Below are positions 9,369 through 18,841 of a stretch of 52,132 nt of DNA, piece after piece; position 1 is the stretch's first letter, and every line of letters starts with the position of its first letter. The notes below the pieces were generated by a model. It had not been told where the DNA came from. It saw nothing but the letters and a program-made list of their open reading frames with translations, and did not search any database. A program made the position numbers and the translations under genes. Source of the DNA: Paenibacillus cisolokensis (GTDB lineage: Bacteria > Bacillota > Bacilli > Paenibacillales > Paenibacillaceae); assembly GCF_018403665.1 (NCBI RefSeq), contig NZ_BOVJ01000058.1, positions 1-52,132 on the forward strand. Direction: 5' to 3'.

Positions 9369-9971
9369 TCAAGGAGCCGCAGACCAGATCAGTTCGTCCA
9401 CAGTGAGGCGCGAAGTCGGCTTCTCGCGTTCCTGCAGTTGTTCGGGAAGGTCGGCCGGATTGCCTTTGTGGCCGAGCGCGACCACGATCCGCGGCTCCAG
9501 ATCGTCCGGCAAGCCGAGCGTTTCGCGCGCTTTGGCGGCATCGAAGCCGCCCATTGCACGGGTAATAAGCCCTCTGCGCGCCGCCTCCAGCGCGAGGTAA
9601 CCCCAGGCTGCGCCCGTGTCGAAGACGTGGGCGCGGTTCGGCTGGCCATCCGCTCTTGTCGTCTTGGACATAACGAGCAACAGCACCGGCGCCTTCGTGC
9701 ACCAGGTCAGGTTGCCCGGCGCGATAAACGAGTAGAATTTCTCCAGCTGCTCTTTCGTCTCCGCGATTAAAAATCTCCACGGCTGATCGTTCAAGCTGGA
9801 AGGAGCCCAGCGGGCCGCCTCGAGCACGGCCAGCAGGTCTTCGCGGTCGACCGGACGGCTGTCGAACGCGCGGGACGACCAGCGATTGACGAAAAGCGGG
9901 CTGATGGGCTGTTCCGGATGACGATATTGGGCTACAATCGGAGCGATGGATTGTTCAGCGGTCTGGCTCAT
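9369..9971 (-). CDS. Nitroreductase-family oxidoreductase
   Basis: FMN-dependent NAD(P)H oxidoreductase fold, 200 residues. Typical features are the N-terminal RWSSRAFDSRPV segment that contacts FMN phosphate, ARWAPSSLNDQPWRF, and the C-terminal RIVVALGHKGNPADLP block. The natural substrate cannot be inferred; such enzymes reduce nitro groups or quinones. ATG 9971 is preceded by GAAAGGTGG. It is divergent from mrfAB, with a 240-bp spacer holding an SOS-like promoter. Confidence 0.9.
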   Translation of the reverse strand: MSQTAEQSIAPIVAQYRHPEQPISPLFVNRWSSRAFDSRPVDREDLLAVLEAARWAPSSLNDQPWRFLIAETKEQLEKFYSFIAPGNLTWCTKAPVLLLVMSKTTRADGQPNRAHVFDTGAAWGYLALEAARRGLITRAMGGFDAAKARETLGLPDDLEPRIVVALGHKGNPADLPEQLQEREKPTSRLTVDELIWSAAP

Positions 9972-10088
9972 GGATGTCCACCTTTCATTCAAAATCTTGA
10001 TTGTTTTGCGGTTTTGCCGCTTTTCCCGGGAAAGCGCACGATGCGACAGATTGCGCGCCGATATGACGGGTGTGCCGGAAAAAGGGAA

Positions 10089-10117
10089 TTGCAACGCGAA
10101 CATGCATTCTGTAAAAT
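10089..10117 (+). promoter_or_regulatory. Promoter with a LexA-box-like spacer (mrfAB)
   Basis: TTGCAA (10089-10094) and TAAAAT (10112-10117) are separated by 17 bases. The spacer contains CGAACATGCATTCT (10097-10110), which differs at two defined positions from the LexA consensus (ATTCT for GTTCG). The promoter points toward mrfAB, about 95 bp away. A further TTGAAA...TATAAG pair nearer the gene has a poor 19-base spacer. Confidence 0.45.
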
Positions 10118-10211
10118 GGAAAGAAACATAGGTTGCAACTTACAATTATAGCATGTACGGACAGTACTTGAAACCAGCGCTTACTTTCTAGGTATAAGGG
10201 AGAGGACGGTT

Positions 10212-12496
10212 ATGAACCGTTGGACGGGGAAAGCGGCCAGCCTTGAAGAGTGGCTGAACGAATTGCGCCAAGACCCCGAGATTATGAGCAATGTGACGCA
10301 TTGGCAGACGATACCGGCCCGCGAGGCCCGAACAGTGCCGCTGCCGGAAGGTCTCGACGCCAGACTGGCCGGGGCGCTAAGATCGAAAGGCATCGAGTCG
10401 CTGTTCACCCATCAGGGGGAAGCGTTCGATGCGGTTCGCAGGGGCGAGCACGTCGTGACGGTGACGCCGACCGCTTCGGGCAAAACGCTATGCTACAATT
10501 TGCCTGTCCTGCAGTCGCTTCTGGAACGGCCGGACGGAAGAGCGCTGTATATGTTTCCGACGAAGGCGCTCGCGCAGGACCAGGTATCGGAGCTGCAGCA
10601 GCTCGCGGATTTGATGGGCGCCGATATCAAGACGCATACGTACGACGGCGATACGCCGCCGACAGTCAGGCAGGCGATCCGCAACGCCGGGCATATCGTC
10701 GTAACCAATCCGGACATGCTGCATTCCGCCATTCTGCCGCATCATACGAAATGGGTCAAGCTGTTTGAAAATATCCGTTACGTCATTATCGACGAGCTGC
10801 ACGCTTACAGAGGCATTTTCGGCAGCCATGTAGCCAACGTAATCCGCAGGTTGAAGCGGATTTGCCGGTTTTACGGTTCAAATCCGCAATTTATTTGCGC
10901 ATCGGCCACGATCGACAACCCGCGGGAACATGCGGAGCGGCTGATCGGCGAACCGGTGACGCTGATCGACAATAACGGCGCGCGATGGGAGAGAAGCATT
11001 TTATTTTCTACAATCCGCCCGTTGTGAACCGTCAGCTCGGCATCCGCCGCAGCAGTGTGCTCGAAACGCGCAAGCTGGCGGCGCGGCTGCTGAAACAGGG
11101 GGTACAGACGATCGTCTTTGCCCGAAGCCGGGTACGCGTCGAGCTGCTGCTCACCTACTTGCAGGAGCTGGTGAAGGACAAGCTGGGCGACAAAACGATT
11201 CGCGGCTATCGCGGCGGCTACTTGCCGAAGCTCCGCCGGGAAATCGAACGCGGGCTGCGTAGCGGGGAAATTCGCGGCGTCGTCAGTACGAATGCGCTCG
11301 AGCTCGGCATCGATATCGGCCAGCTTCAAGCCTGCGTGCTCAACGGCTACCCCGGCACGGTGGCGAGCACCTGGCAGCAGTCCGGCCGGGCGGGGAGGCG
11401 GCGCGGCTGCTCGGTTACGTTTCTTGTCGCCAGCAGCAATCCGCTCGATCAGTACGTCATTCAGAATCCGGACTTTTTCTTCAACCGTCCGCCCGAACGG
11501 GCGCTGATCCATCCGGACAATTTGCTCGTGCTGATCGACCATGTCAAGTGCGCGGCTTACGAGCTGCCGTTTGCGAAAGGGGAACAGTTCGGCGGGGAAC
11601 CGCTTGAAGATATGCTCGAATTTTTGGCGGAGGAGAAAGTGCTGCACCGGGTGAACGACCGCTGGTTCTGGATGGAGCAGTCGTTTCCCGCTCACAACAT
11701 ATCGCTGCGCTCGGCGGCCCAGGAAAATTTTATCATTATCGATACGACGCATGGCAGCCGCGTGCTCGGCGAAGTGGACCGGTTCAGCGCGCCGACGCTT
11801 ATCCACGAGGAAGCGATCTACATTCACGAAGGCGTCCAGTACCAGGTCGAAAAACTCGATTACCCGGAGAAGAAAGCCTACGTTCGCGAAGTGAGCGTCG
11901 ATTATTTCACGGACGCGAATTTGGCGGTTGAGCTCAAGGTGCTGCATGTGGACAAGGAGCGCTCGTCTGGAGGGCTGTTCCGCCAATATGGCGAAGTGAC
12001 CGTCAACGCCAAACCGACGATTTTCAAAAAAATCCGCTTGCGAACGCACGAAAATATCGGCTCCGGGCCGATCCATCTGCCGGAAGAGGAGCTGCATACG
12101 AGCGGCTACTGGTTCTGGTTCGGCGAAGAGGCGGCCGCGGGACGGAGCGCGAACGATATGCAGTGCGCGCTGCTCGGCATCGCGAACGTGCTCGTGCATA
12201 TCGCGCCGCTCTATCTGATGTGCGATCCGCAGGATATCCGCGTCGTGCCGCAGGTGAAATCGGTACATACGCAGCGGCCGACGATTTATTTTTACGACCG
12301 TTATCCGGGCGGCATCGGGCTGAGCGAGCGGCTGTTCGAAGTACATGACGAGCTGCTGGAGAAGGCGAAATCGCTCATTCGAAACTGTACTTGCCTGAGC
12401 GGCTGCCCGGCATGCGTCGGGCCGATCGAAGAGGTCGGGCTGCTCGGCAAGTCGCATGCGCTCGAGCTGCTGCAGGCGGTGGAGGCTGCCGTATGA
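10212..12496 (+). CDS. mrfA: MrfA/YprA DEAD/DEAH-box helicase (one-base break)
   Basis: ATP-dependent 3'-5' helicase of the mitomycin repair pathway (YprA in B. subtilis), about 761 residues. Seen: Walker A as TPTASGKT near residue 90, the Walker B variant DELH near 195, motif III CASATI, motif VI QSGRAGRR, and the C-terminal four-cysteine cluster CTCLSGCPAC of the DUF1998/MrfA zinc domain. The frame breaks at GGG (10987-10989); one more G turns R-W-E-R-S into R-W-G-E-K-H-F-I-F-Y and joins the frame ending at 12496. ATG 10212 follows GGGAGAGG. The stop overlaps the mrfB start (ATGA). Confidence 0.95.
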
Positions 12497-13949
12497 GCGG
12501 GCTCAGAGAGCGGATGAACCGGTTGCGGGGACTCGCGCCGCGGCCAGGGAAGCGGGAGCGGACGATACCGATGCGGATCGGAAAGCAGCGACGGCCCCGG
12601 ACGGAACCGGTATGCGGGTTGCGGACATTTCCGAGGCCGGAAGGAACGAAGCCGGCGGGGGACCCGGCAGGCCCGGAACCGGCGCCGCAGCGGCGGCCGA
12701 TGCCGTCCCACCGGTTTCGGATGCGGCCGGTGACGCTGACGGTCCGGATGCCGAAGACGAGCCGCTGCATCCCGCCTGGACGGAGCTCGGCGTCAAGCTG
12801 GTGACGAATGAGTGGGGCGGCTTTCTGCTGCGCGAAACCCGCTATCCGCAAACGCATTATCACGGAACGCACCGGCTGGGCGAATGGGAGACGTCCGTAC
12901 GCGGGCTTGCCGCCTTTCATCCGGGCGTATCGGATGAAGGCATCGGGGCGGAGGAAGTGCTGTTTCTCGATCTGGAGACGACGGGACTCGGGGCTGGTGC
13001 GGGCAATGTGCCGTTCATGATCGGTCTCGGCTATTGGGACAACGGAAGCTATGTCGTCGAGCAATCGCTCATCCGCCATCCGGCGGAAGAGCGGGCGATG
13101 CTGGCCCGGTTGATCGGGCTATTGCCAAGATTCCGCTTTTTGGCCACCTACAACGGACGGACGTTCGATTGGCCGGTGCTGGAAAGCCGCTTTATTCTGA
13201 ACGGCTTCGGGCGAACGGTGTGGACGCCGCTTCATCTCGATTTTCTTCACCCGTCCCGCAGCGTCTGGCGAAATACGCTGGCCTCGTGCAGATTGAGCCA
13301 CGTGGAAGAGGAGCGGCTCGGCATCGTCCGCCGGGATGACGTTCCGGGCTCGCTAGCGCCGTCGATTTATTTTCAGTTTTTGGCGGACGGCGACCCGCGC
13401 CCGCTTGCGGGCGTGTTTCACCATAACGAAACGGATATGCTTTCCCTTGCCTGTCTGGCGATCCGTTTTGGACATTTGCTGAGCGGCGGACTGGGGACGG
13501 CCGTTCCGTTTCCTGACGAACCGGAGGAGATGGTGCGGACGGGACTGTGGCTGGAACGGATGGGCCATGCCGCGGCGGCGGCAGCGCTGTTCGAGAGGGC
13601 GAGCGGAAACGAGGACATCGGATATTCGACGCTGATCGCGCTGGCGGCAAGGGATAAGAAGGCTGGAAATTGGCGGCGGGCTGTGTTATTGTGGCAGAGG
13701 GCCGCACTAGCAGCCGCGAGCGGCGCGACGTTCTCATGCGAGGCGCATATCGAGCTTGCGATGTTTTACGAGCATAAGATGAAAGACTATGAATCGGCGC
13801 TCGCCTACGCGGAGGGCGCCTTTGAACTGATACAGCGCCATCCGCTGCTGCACCGCGGCGGCCGGCAGCGGGCCGAGCTGGAGGCGCTGCGCAAACGCAG
13901 AGACCGGCTGCGGCGCAAACTGGAGGCCGCAAAGCCGACGGCGCAGTGA
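12493..13949 (+). CDS. mrfB: MrfB/YprB DEDD-type exonuclease (one-base break)
   Basis: RNase H-like 3'-5' exonuclease acting with MrfA in repair of mitomycin-type lesions. The metal motif FLDLETTGLG (exonuclease I) is near residue 157, and the later ATYNGRTFDWP and HHNETDMLSL segments supply the remaining acidic residues. A helical, TPR-like tail follows. ATG 12493 overlaps the mrfA stop. Its frame (M-S-G-L-R-E-R-M-N-R-L-R) is lost at GGGG (12527-12530); one extra G joins it to the frame ending at 13949. Residues 20-100 are an Ala/Gly/Asp-rich linker of low complexity, unusually long for YprB. Confidence 0.9.
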
Positions 13950-14018
13950 CAAGAAAGTTAGCGAATGGTTGCGGTGCGGCTGGTACGGCAGGTGCGGCAT
14001 TTGATCGAAAGTTTTGCC

Positions 14019-14060
14019 TTATACTTACAAAAGCGACTTTTCTGCGAAAAGTTTTAGGAG
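14019..14060 (+). promoter_or_regulatory. Hairpin leader element abutting an RBS
   Basis: TTATACTTACAAAAG is followed by the hairpin ACTTTTC-TGC-GAAAAGT (14036-14052) and then TTTTAGGAGG, the ribosome site of the next gene. The preceding GAAAGTTTT (about 14007-14015) looks like the tail of an earlier copy. The same arrangement recurs at 45191-45267. Confidence 0.55.
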
Positions 14061-14068
14061 GAATCCGT

Positions 14069-15187
14069 TTGAAATCCATTCATTTTGCTGTGTTAGGCTT
14101 CGGAAACATCGCGAAGACGCATATTACGGCGCTGCGCGCTCTTCCTGTCGTCAAACGTTTGCCGGCGCTTCCGGTACTGGATACGCTTGTTACCCGGAAC
14201 CCCGACCGGCACCGGCTGCAGGCGGAGGCGATAGGCTTCCGCCGTACGGTATCGTCCGCCGCGGAAGCGGCCGGCGACGAGCGGGTAGACGTATTCGATA
14301 TTTGCACGCCGAACGCCGTCCATTACGACGATGTGATGTCCGCCCTTGGCGGGGGAAAAAGCATCTATTGCGAAAAGCCGGTGACCGATCGCTACGACCG
14401 TTCCCGCCGGCTGCTGGAGGAAATCGAGAAGGCGAATCCGACCGAACAGCTTGCCTTTACGTTTCGTTACCATCCGGCGGTCATGCGCATCCGGGAATGG
14501 GTGCGGGCCGGCGTGATCGGCGAGCCGCTGCAGTGCAACATATCGTATCGCCGTTCGGGCTACCTCGATCCCGAGCGTCCCGTCAGTTGGCGGCTGCAAA
14601 GCGGTTTGTCCGGGGGCGGCGCGATCAGCGATCTCGGCGTTCATGTGCTTGATCTCATCCGTCACTGGTTCGGCGAGCTGTCGGACGTTTCCGGCATCGC
14701 CCGAACGTATGTCAAGGAGCGGGCGGCAGAGGCCGGCTCCGACCGGCGCGTCGCCGTCGATGTGGATGACTGGGCGATGATGCATTACGAAACGGCATCG
14801 GGAGTGAGCGGCGCGCTTGAAGTGTCGCGCATTGCTCTCGGCTCCGACGCTTATGAAATCCGGGTTGTCGGGACGAGGGGAAGCCTGACATGCGATCTGG
14901 AGCGGCAGACGGTTCCGGACATCCATCTGTTGAAGGGCGGAAGCGCCGCGCCGCCGCAGCCCGATGCGCTCGAGCTGCTGCCCGGCGAGAAGGCGACGAT
15001 GGGCATTGCGGTCGACGCCCATTTTGCCGCCCTGCATCACTTCCTGCTGCGGCTTGCCGGAGAGGACCGCTGGCCTGATCTGGCGCCGCATATTCGCGAC
15101 GGGGTGACGGTCGAATACTGGATCGAGCGAATATTGGCCGCCTCGAAGCGGAGCGACGTGGCGGAAACCGGAGGAGACCGGACGTGA
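14069..15187 (+). CDS. Gfo/Idh/MocA-family oxidoreductase
   Basis: NAD(P)-dependent sugar-type dehydrogenase, 372 residues. The Rossmann start is FAVLGFGNIAKTH. The cofactor/catalytic motif CEKPVTDR lies near residue 105, and GGGAISDLGVHVLDL resembles the usual G-G-x-x-x-D-x-G-x-H active-site stretch. The C-terminal alpha/beta domain is intact. TTG 14069 is chosen because AGGAGG lies nine bases upstream; the frame is open further up through a hairpin leader. The stop overlaps the next start (GTGA). The substrate is not predictable; myo-inositol, glucose-fructose and related substrates are known in the family. Confidence 0.9.
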   Translation: MKSIHFAVLGFGNIAKTHITALRALPVVKRLPALPVLDTLVTRNPDRHRLQAEAIGFRRTVSSAAEAAGDERVDVFDICTPNAVHYDDVMSALGGGKSIYCEKPVTDRYDRSRRLLEEIEKANPTEQLAFTFRYHPAVMRIREWVRAGVIGEPLQCNISYRRSGYLDPERPVSWRLQSGLSGGGAISDLGVHVLDLIRHWFGELSDVSGIARTYVKERAAEAGSDRRVAVDVDDWAMMHYETASGVSGALEVSRIALGSDAYEIRVVGTRGSLTCDLERQTVPDIHLLKGGSAAPPQPDALELLPGEKATMGIAVDAHFAALHHFLLRLAGEDRWPDLAPHIRDGVTVEYWIERILAASKRSDVAETGGDRT

Positions 15188-15995
15188 AGAAGCCGGACGC
15201 AGCGCCGAAAGGGCTGCTGATCGATCTGGACGGCACGCTTTACCACGGAGCACGGCGGATCGACGGCGCGGATGCGTTCATCGCCGATCTGCGGAAGGCG
15301 GAACTGCCGTTCCGTTTCGTGACGAACAATTCGTCAGCATCGCCCGACGTCGTCGCCCACCGGCTCGAGGCGATGGGAATTGCGGCGCAGGCGCGGGACG
15401 TATGCACGTCCGCTCAGGCCGCCGCCCGGTATATTGCGGAAGAGCGCCCCGGCGCGCGGGTGTTCGTCATCGGCGAGGACGGGTTGCGGGAAGCGGCCGA
15501 AGAAGCGGGTCTGGTCCTGACGGAACGGGACCCCGACTATGTGCTGCAGGGCATCGACCGCAAGCTGACATACGATCGAATCGCCGCTGCCGTTCGCCAT
15601 ATTTTGCGGGAGCGCGGTATATATTGACCAACCCCGATTTGCTGCTGCCTTCCGATGACGGCTTGCTGCCGGGAGCCGGCTCGATCGGCGCGATGCTGCG
15701 CGCGGCAAGCGGGCAGGAGCCGGTGCTGATCGGCAAGCCGTCGGCGATCCTGATGGATTACGCGCTGCGTGACCTCGGACTGGCGGCTGAAGACGCATGG
15801 GTCATCGGCGACAACCTGGCGACGGATATCGCCGCAGGCAAGGCTGCCGGCTGCGGAACCGTGCTCGTGTTGACGGGGCTGACGACGGCAGACAACTTCG
15901 AAGCGTACGCCGAGCAGGCAGGCTGCAGGCCCGACGCCGTCTGCGGCGATTTGCACGAGCTTCGCTCGTATATTTCAGCTTTTATTCGGAGATAA
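15184..15995 (+). CDS. HAD-IIA phosphatase, NagD/AraL type (one-base break)
   Basis: Sugar-phosphate or p-nitrophenyl-phosphate phosphatase, about 270 residues. Motif I is LIDLDGTLYHG, motif II VTNNSSASP, motif III GKPSAILMDYAL, motif IV VIGDNLATDIAAGKAAG. The frame breaks in GGGAGCGCGG (15608-15617). One extra G gives G-A/E-A-R-Y-I-L-T-N-P-D and joins the frame ending at 15995. GTG 15184 overlaps the stop of the oxidoreductase. B. subtilis homologues (AraL, YutF) act on diverse sugar phosphates. Confidence 0.9.
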
Positions 15996-16033
15996 GAGAA
16001 GCAAGCGGATATGACAGGAAGGAAGAGGAAGCA

Positions 16034-16851
16034 ATGCCGGAACTGCCCGAAATGGAAACTTACCGAAAGCTGCTAGGAGAAAAATCGCCGGAAAGCGGAT
16101 TGCCGGTGCGGAAGTCACGAGAGAAAAGTCCATCAACGTTCCGGCCCACCTGTTCGACCGGGAACTGACCGGACGGACGATCTGGTATATCGAACGAAGG
16201 GGCAAACATTTGCTGTTTCATCTTGACAACGGCAAAAGGCTTTTGCTCCATTTGATGCTCGGCGGATGGATGCATTACGGTACGGAAGCGGACCGTCCGG
16301 ATCGGACGGTTCAGGTCACGCTCCGTTTCGCGGACGGCAGCGAGCTGTATTTCATCGGTTTGCGGCTCGGTTATTTGCATTTGCTGACGGCCAAAGAAGC
16401 GGATGAGCGGCTGGCGAATCTCGGACCCGATCCGTTCGACAAGCGGCTTGCCGAGGAGCGGTTCCGCGAACGGTTCAAAGGCAGACGCGGAACGCTCAAG
16501 GCGGCGCTGGTCGATCAAACCGTACTGTCGGGAATCGGCAACTGCTATGCCGATGAAATTGCCTTTGCCGCTTCCGTAAGACCCGACGCGCGCATCCCGG
16601 AGCTTGCGCCCGACTCCTGGAACCGGCTGTACGCCGCGATGCGCAGCGTGCTGCGCGAGGCGGTGGAAGCCGGCGGCTATATGGAGCAGCCGTTGTTTGC
16701 CGGCGACAGTCTGACGGGCGGATTCAACGACCGCTGCAAGGTTTACGACCGTCCCGGCGAGCCTTGCTTCCGCTGCGGCGGAACGATCGTGCAGGAGCAG
16801 CTGTCGTCGCGAAAAGTATTTTACTGCCCGTCCTGCCAGAAGGACAGGTAA
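16034..16851 (+). CDS. Fpg/Nei-family DNA glycosylase (one-base break)
   Basis: Base-excision repair glycosylase/AP lyase, about 272 residues. The N-terminal catalytic Pro2-Glu3 is present (MPELPEMETYRKLL). The beta-hairpin lysine lies in RRGKHLLFHL. The H2TH segment is QTVLSGIGNCYADEI. The C-terminal zinc finger is C-x2-C-x16-C-x2-C (CFRCGG...YCPSC). The frame is lost at five A (16080-16084); a sixth gives G-E-K-I-A-G-K-R-I-A-G-A-E-V. The E-M-E-T start differs from canonical MutM (E-V-E-T), so this may be a second Fpg paralogue. It lies directly before nfo. Confidence 0.9.
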
Positions 16852-16857
16852 GCGGCC

Positions 16858-17693
16858 ATGCGATTCGGCTGTCATCTGAGCATTCGCGGCGGCTATGCGG
16901 CCGCGCGCGCGCCGCTGCCGCTCTGGGGACGAAAGCGTTTCAGTATTTCCCGAAAAATCCCCGCAGCCTGGCGATCAAGACGTTCGATCGGCAGGACGCC
17001 CGCCGCTGCGCGGAGTTATGCATGGAGAGCGGTACCGTATCCGTCGCCCATACGCCGTATCCGACCAATTTGGCGGCTGATGACGAGAGACAGCGCGAAC
17101 GCACCGTACTGTCGCTGCTGAACGATCTGGATATTGCGGACAGCTGCGGCTCCGTCGGCATTGTCGTCCATTTCGGCATTTACAAAGGAGCCGATCCGCT
17201 GCAAGGGTACCGGAACATTATCGAATGCATCGATCGCGTCACATCCCGGTGGACGGGGCGGGCGAAGCTGCTGCTGGAAAATCAGGCGGGGGACCACGCG
17301 TTTATGGGCACGACGTTCGAGGAACTGGCGCGCATCCGCGAGCTGTGCCGGAACCCGGAGCAAATCGGCTATTGCCTTGACAGCTGCCATCTGTTCGCCA
17401 GCGGCATGTGGAACGGGGAGCCGGACGGCGAATGGGCGGAAAAGGCGGACAAGCTCGGGATATGGCGTCTGATCGAGGCGGTTCACATGAACGACTCGGC
17501 TTATCCGGGCGGTTCCCGCCGGGACCGGCATGCGCCGCTTGGGAAAGGCCATATCGGCGAAGCCGGACTACGCTGGCTGTTCACGTTGCCGGTACTCCGC
17601 GGCGTCCCGTTTATTTTGGAGACGCCGCCGGATGCGGACGGCACACACCGCAGCCAGCTCGCCCTGCTCGCCCAATGGGGAGGAGAACGATGA
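16858..17693 (+). CDS. nfo: Endonuclease IV (AP endonuclease, one-base break)
   Basis: Zinc-dependent apurinic/apyrimidinic endonuclease, about 278 residues, TIM barrel. Seen: start RFGCHLSIRGGYAAA, then LLLENQAGDHAFMGT, GYCLDSCHLFASG, and EAVHMNDSAYPGGS with DRHAPLGKGHIGE, all metal-ligand motifs of the family. The frame slips by one base in the GC-alternating tract at 16898-16915. Only six bases separate it from the fpg-type gene, so the two base-excision enzymes are co-transcribed and could act in sequence on the same lesion. The stop overlaps the next start. Confidence 0.92.
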
Positions 17694-18055
17694 TTCACGT
17701 TTTTCTGGACGATTATCGAAGCTGTCCGAAAGGGTTCGTATTGGCGAGAAGCGCCGAAGAATGCATCATGCTGATCGACGACGGACCGATCGGCATTTTG
17801 TCGCTCGATTACGATCTCGGCTGGGGGCGTCCCACCGGGCTCGACGTCGCGCGCCATATGGTGGAAACCGGGCGTTATCCCCGGGAAATTTACCTGCATA
17901 CGTCGAGCGAATCGGGACGCCGGCAAATGTATCATCTGCTCGCCGGGCACGTTCCCGACACGACCCGGCTTCATTACGGTCCGATGCCGCCGTCTCTTGC
18001 GGCCGGCCTACACGGACGAGATGGCAATATGACAATGGAATCGAGGGATGAATGA
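17690..18055 (+). CDS. Cyclic-phosphate-processing receiver-like protein
   Basis: Small protein of 121 residues starting MIHVFLDDYRSCPKGF. The N-terminal D-D-Y-R, the middle ILSLDYDLGWGRPTG and the late YLHTSSESGRRQM resemble a receiver-domain derivative described as cyclic-phosphate processing (cREC). No output domain is attached. The enzymatic role is inferred only from that family name. ATG 17690 overlaps nfo by four bases, with GGGGAGGAG upstream. It is followed at once by an ABC ATPase gene. Confidence 0.75.
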   Translation: MIHVFLDDYRSCPKGFVLARSAEECIMLIDDGPIGILSLDYDLGWGRPTGLDVARHMVETGRYPREIYLHTSSESGRRQMYHLLAGHVPDTTRLHYGPMPPSLAAGLHGRDGNMTMESRDE

Positions 18056-18841
18056 ATGATCAGGATGAGCGGTCTGACGCTCCGGCGCGAAAACCGCGTC
18101 ATATTGAACGGCGTCGATCTGCATATCGGAAAGGACGAGCACTGGGTCATTCTCGGACGCAACGGATCGGGAAAGACGACGCTGCTCGAAATGATGACCG
18201 GATATATGTTTCCGACTTCCGGCACGGTCGAGGTGCTCGGATACCGGTACGGCCAATGCGACGTCCGGGAAGTGCGCAAGCGGATCGGTTATATCAGCCA
18301 ATCGCTTATCGAGAAGTTGACGCTGGCCGACCCGGTATGGGAAGTGGTCGCGACCGGCGAATACGCGTTTCTCCGGTTTTATCAGGACATTCCGTCCGAA
18401 TTGAAGGACAAGGCCTGCTCCCTGCTCGGGGAGGTCGGATTGGGAGAGATGGCGGAACAGCCGTTCGGAACGCTGTCGCAGGGCGAGCGCAAAAAAGCGC
18501 TTCTGGCGCGCGCGCTGATGGCCGACCCGGCTTTGCTCATTATGGACGAACCGTGCGCCGGTCTCGACCTGTTCGAGCGCGAGAAGCTGCTCGCGCAGCT
18601 GGACCGTCTCGGCAGCCGGAACATGACGCTCGTATACGTCACGCATCATATGGAAGAGATCGTGCCGGTATTCACCCATGTCGCACTTATTCATAACGGA
18701 TCATTGATCGCTGCCGGCCCGAAGCAAGACGTATTGACTCCCGAGCGGCTTGCCGCCGCATACGAGCTGCCGGTCGAGGTGGAATGGGCGTATGGCCGGC
18801 CGTGGCTGAAAGTGCCGTCCGGGGAGGAAGTGCGGAGGTGA
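18056..18841 (+). CDS. ABC transporter ATP-binding protein (YlmA-like)
   Basis: Single ABC ATPase of 261 residues. Walker A GRNGSGKTT near 36-44, Q-loop in GYISQSL, signature LSQGERKK (a variant of LSGGQ), Walker B LLIMDEP, and the switch histidine in VTHHMEE. No membrane subunit is adjacent, as for YlmA and similar orphan ATPases, so the partner or non-transport role is unknown. Start and stop both overlap neighbours, which places it in the same transcript as nfo and the methyltransferase. Confidence 0.88.
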   Translation: MIRMSGLTLRRENRVILNGVDLHIGKDEHWVILGRNGSGKTTLLEMMTGYMFPTSGTVEVLGYRYGQCDVREVRKRIGYISQSLIEKLTLADPVWEVVATGEYAFLRFYQDIPSELKDKACSLLGEVGLGEMAEQPFGTLSQGERKKALLARALMADPALLIMDEPCAGLDLFEREKLLAQLDRLGSRNMTLVYVTHHMEEIVPVFTHVALIHNGSLIAAGPKQDVLTPERLAAAYELPVEVEWAYGRPWLKVPSGEEVRR

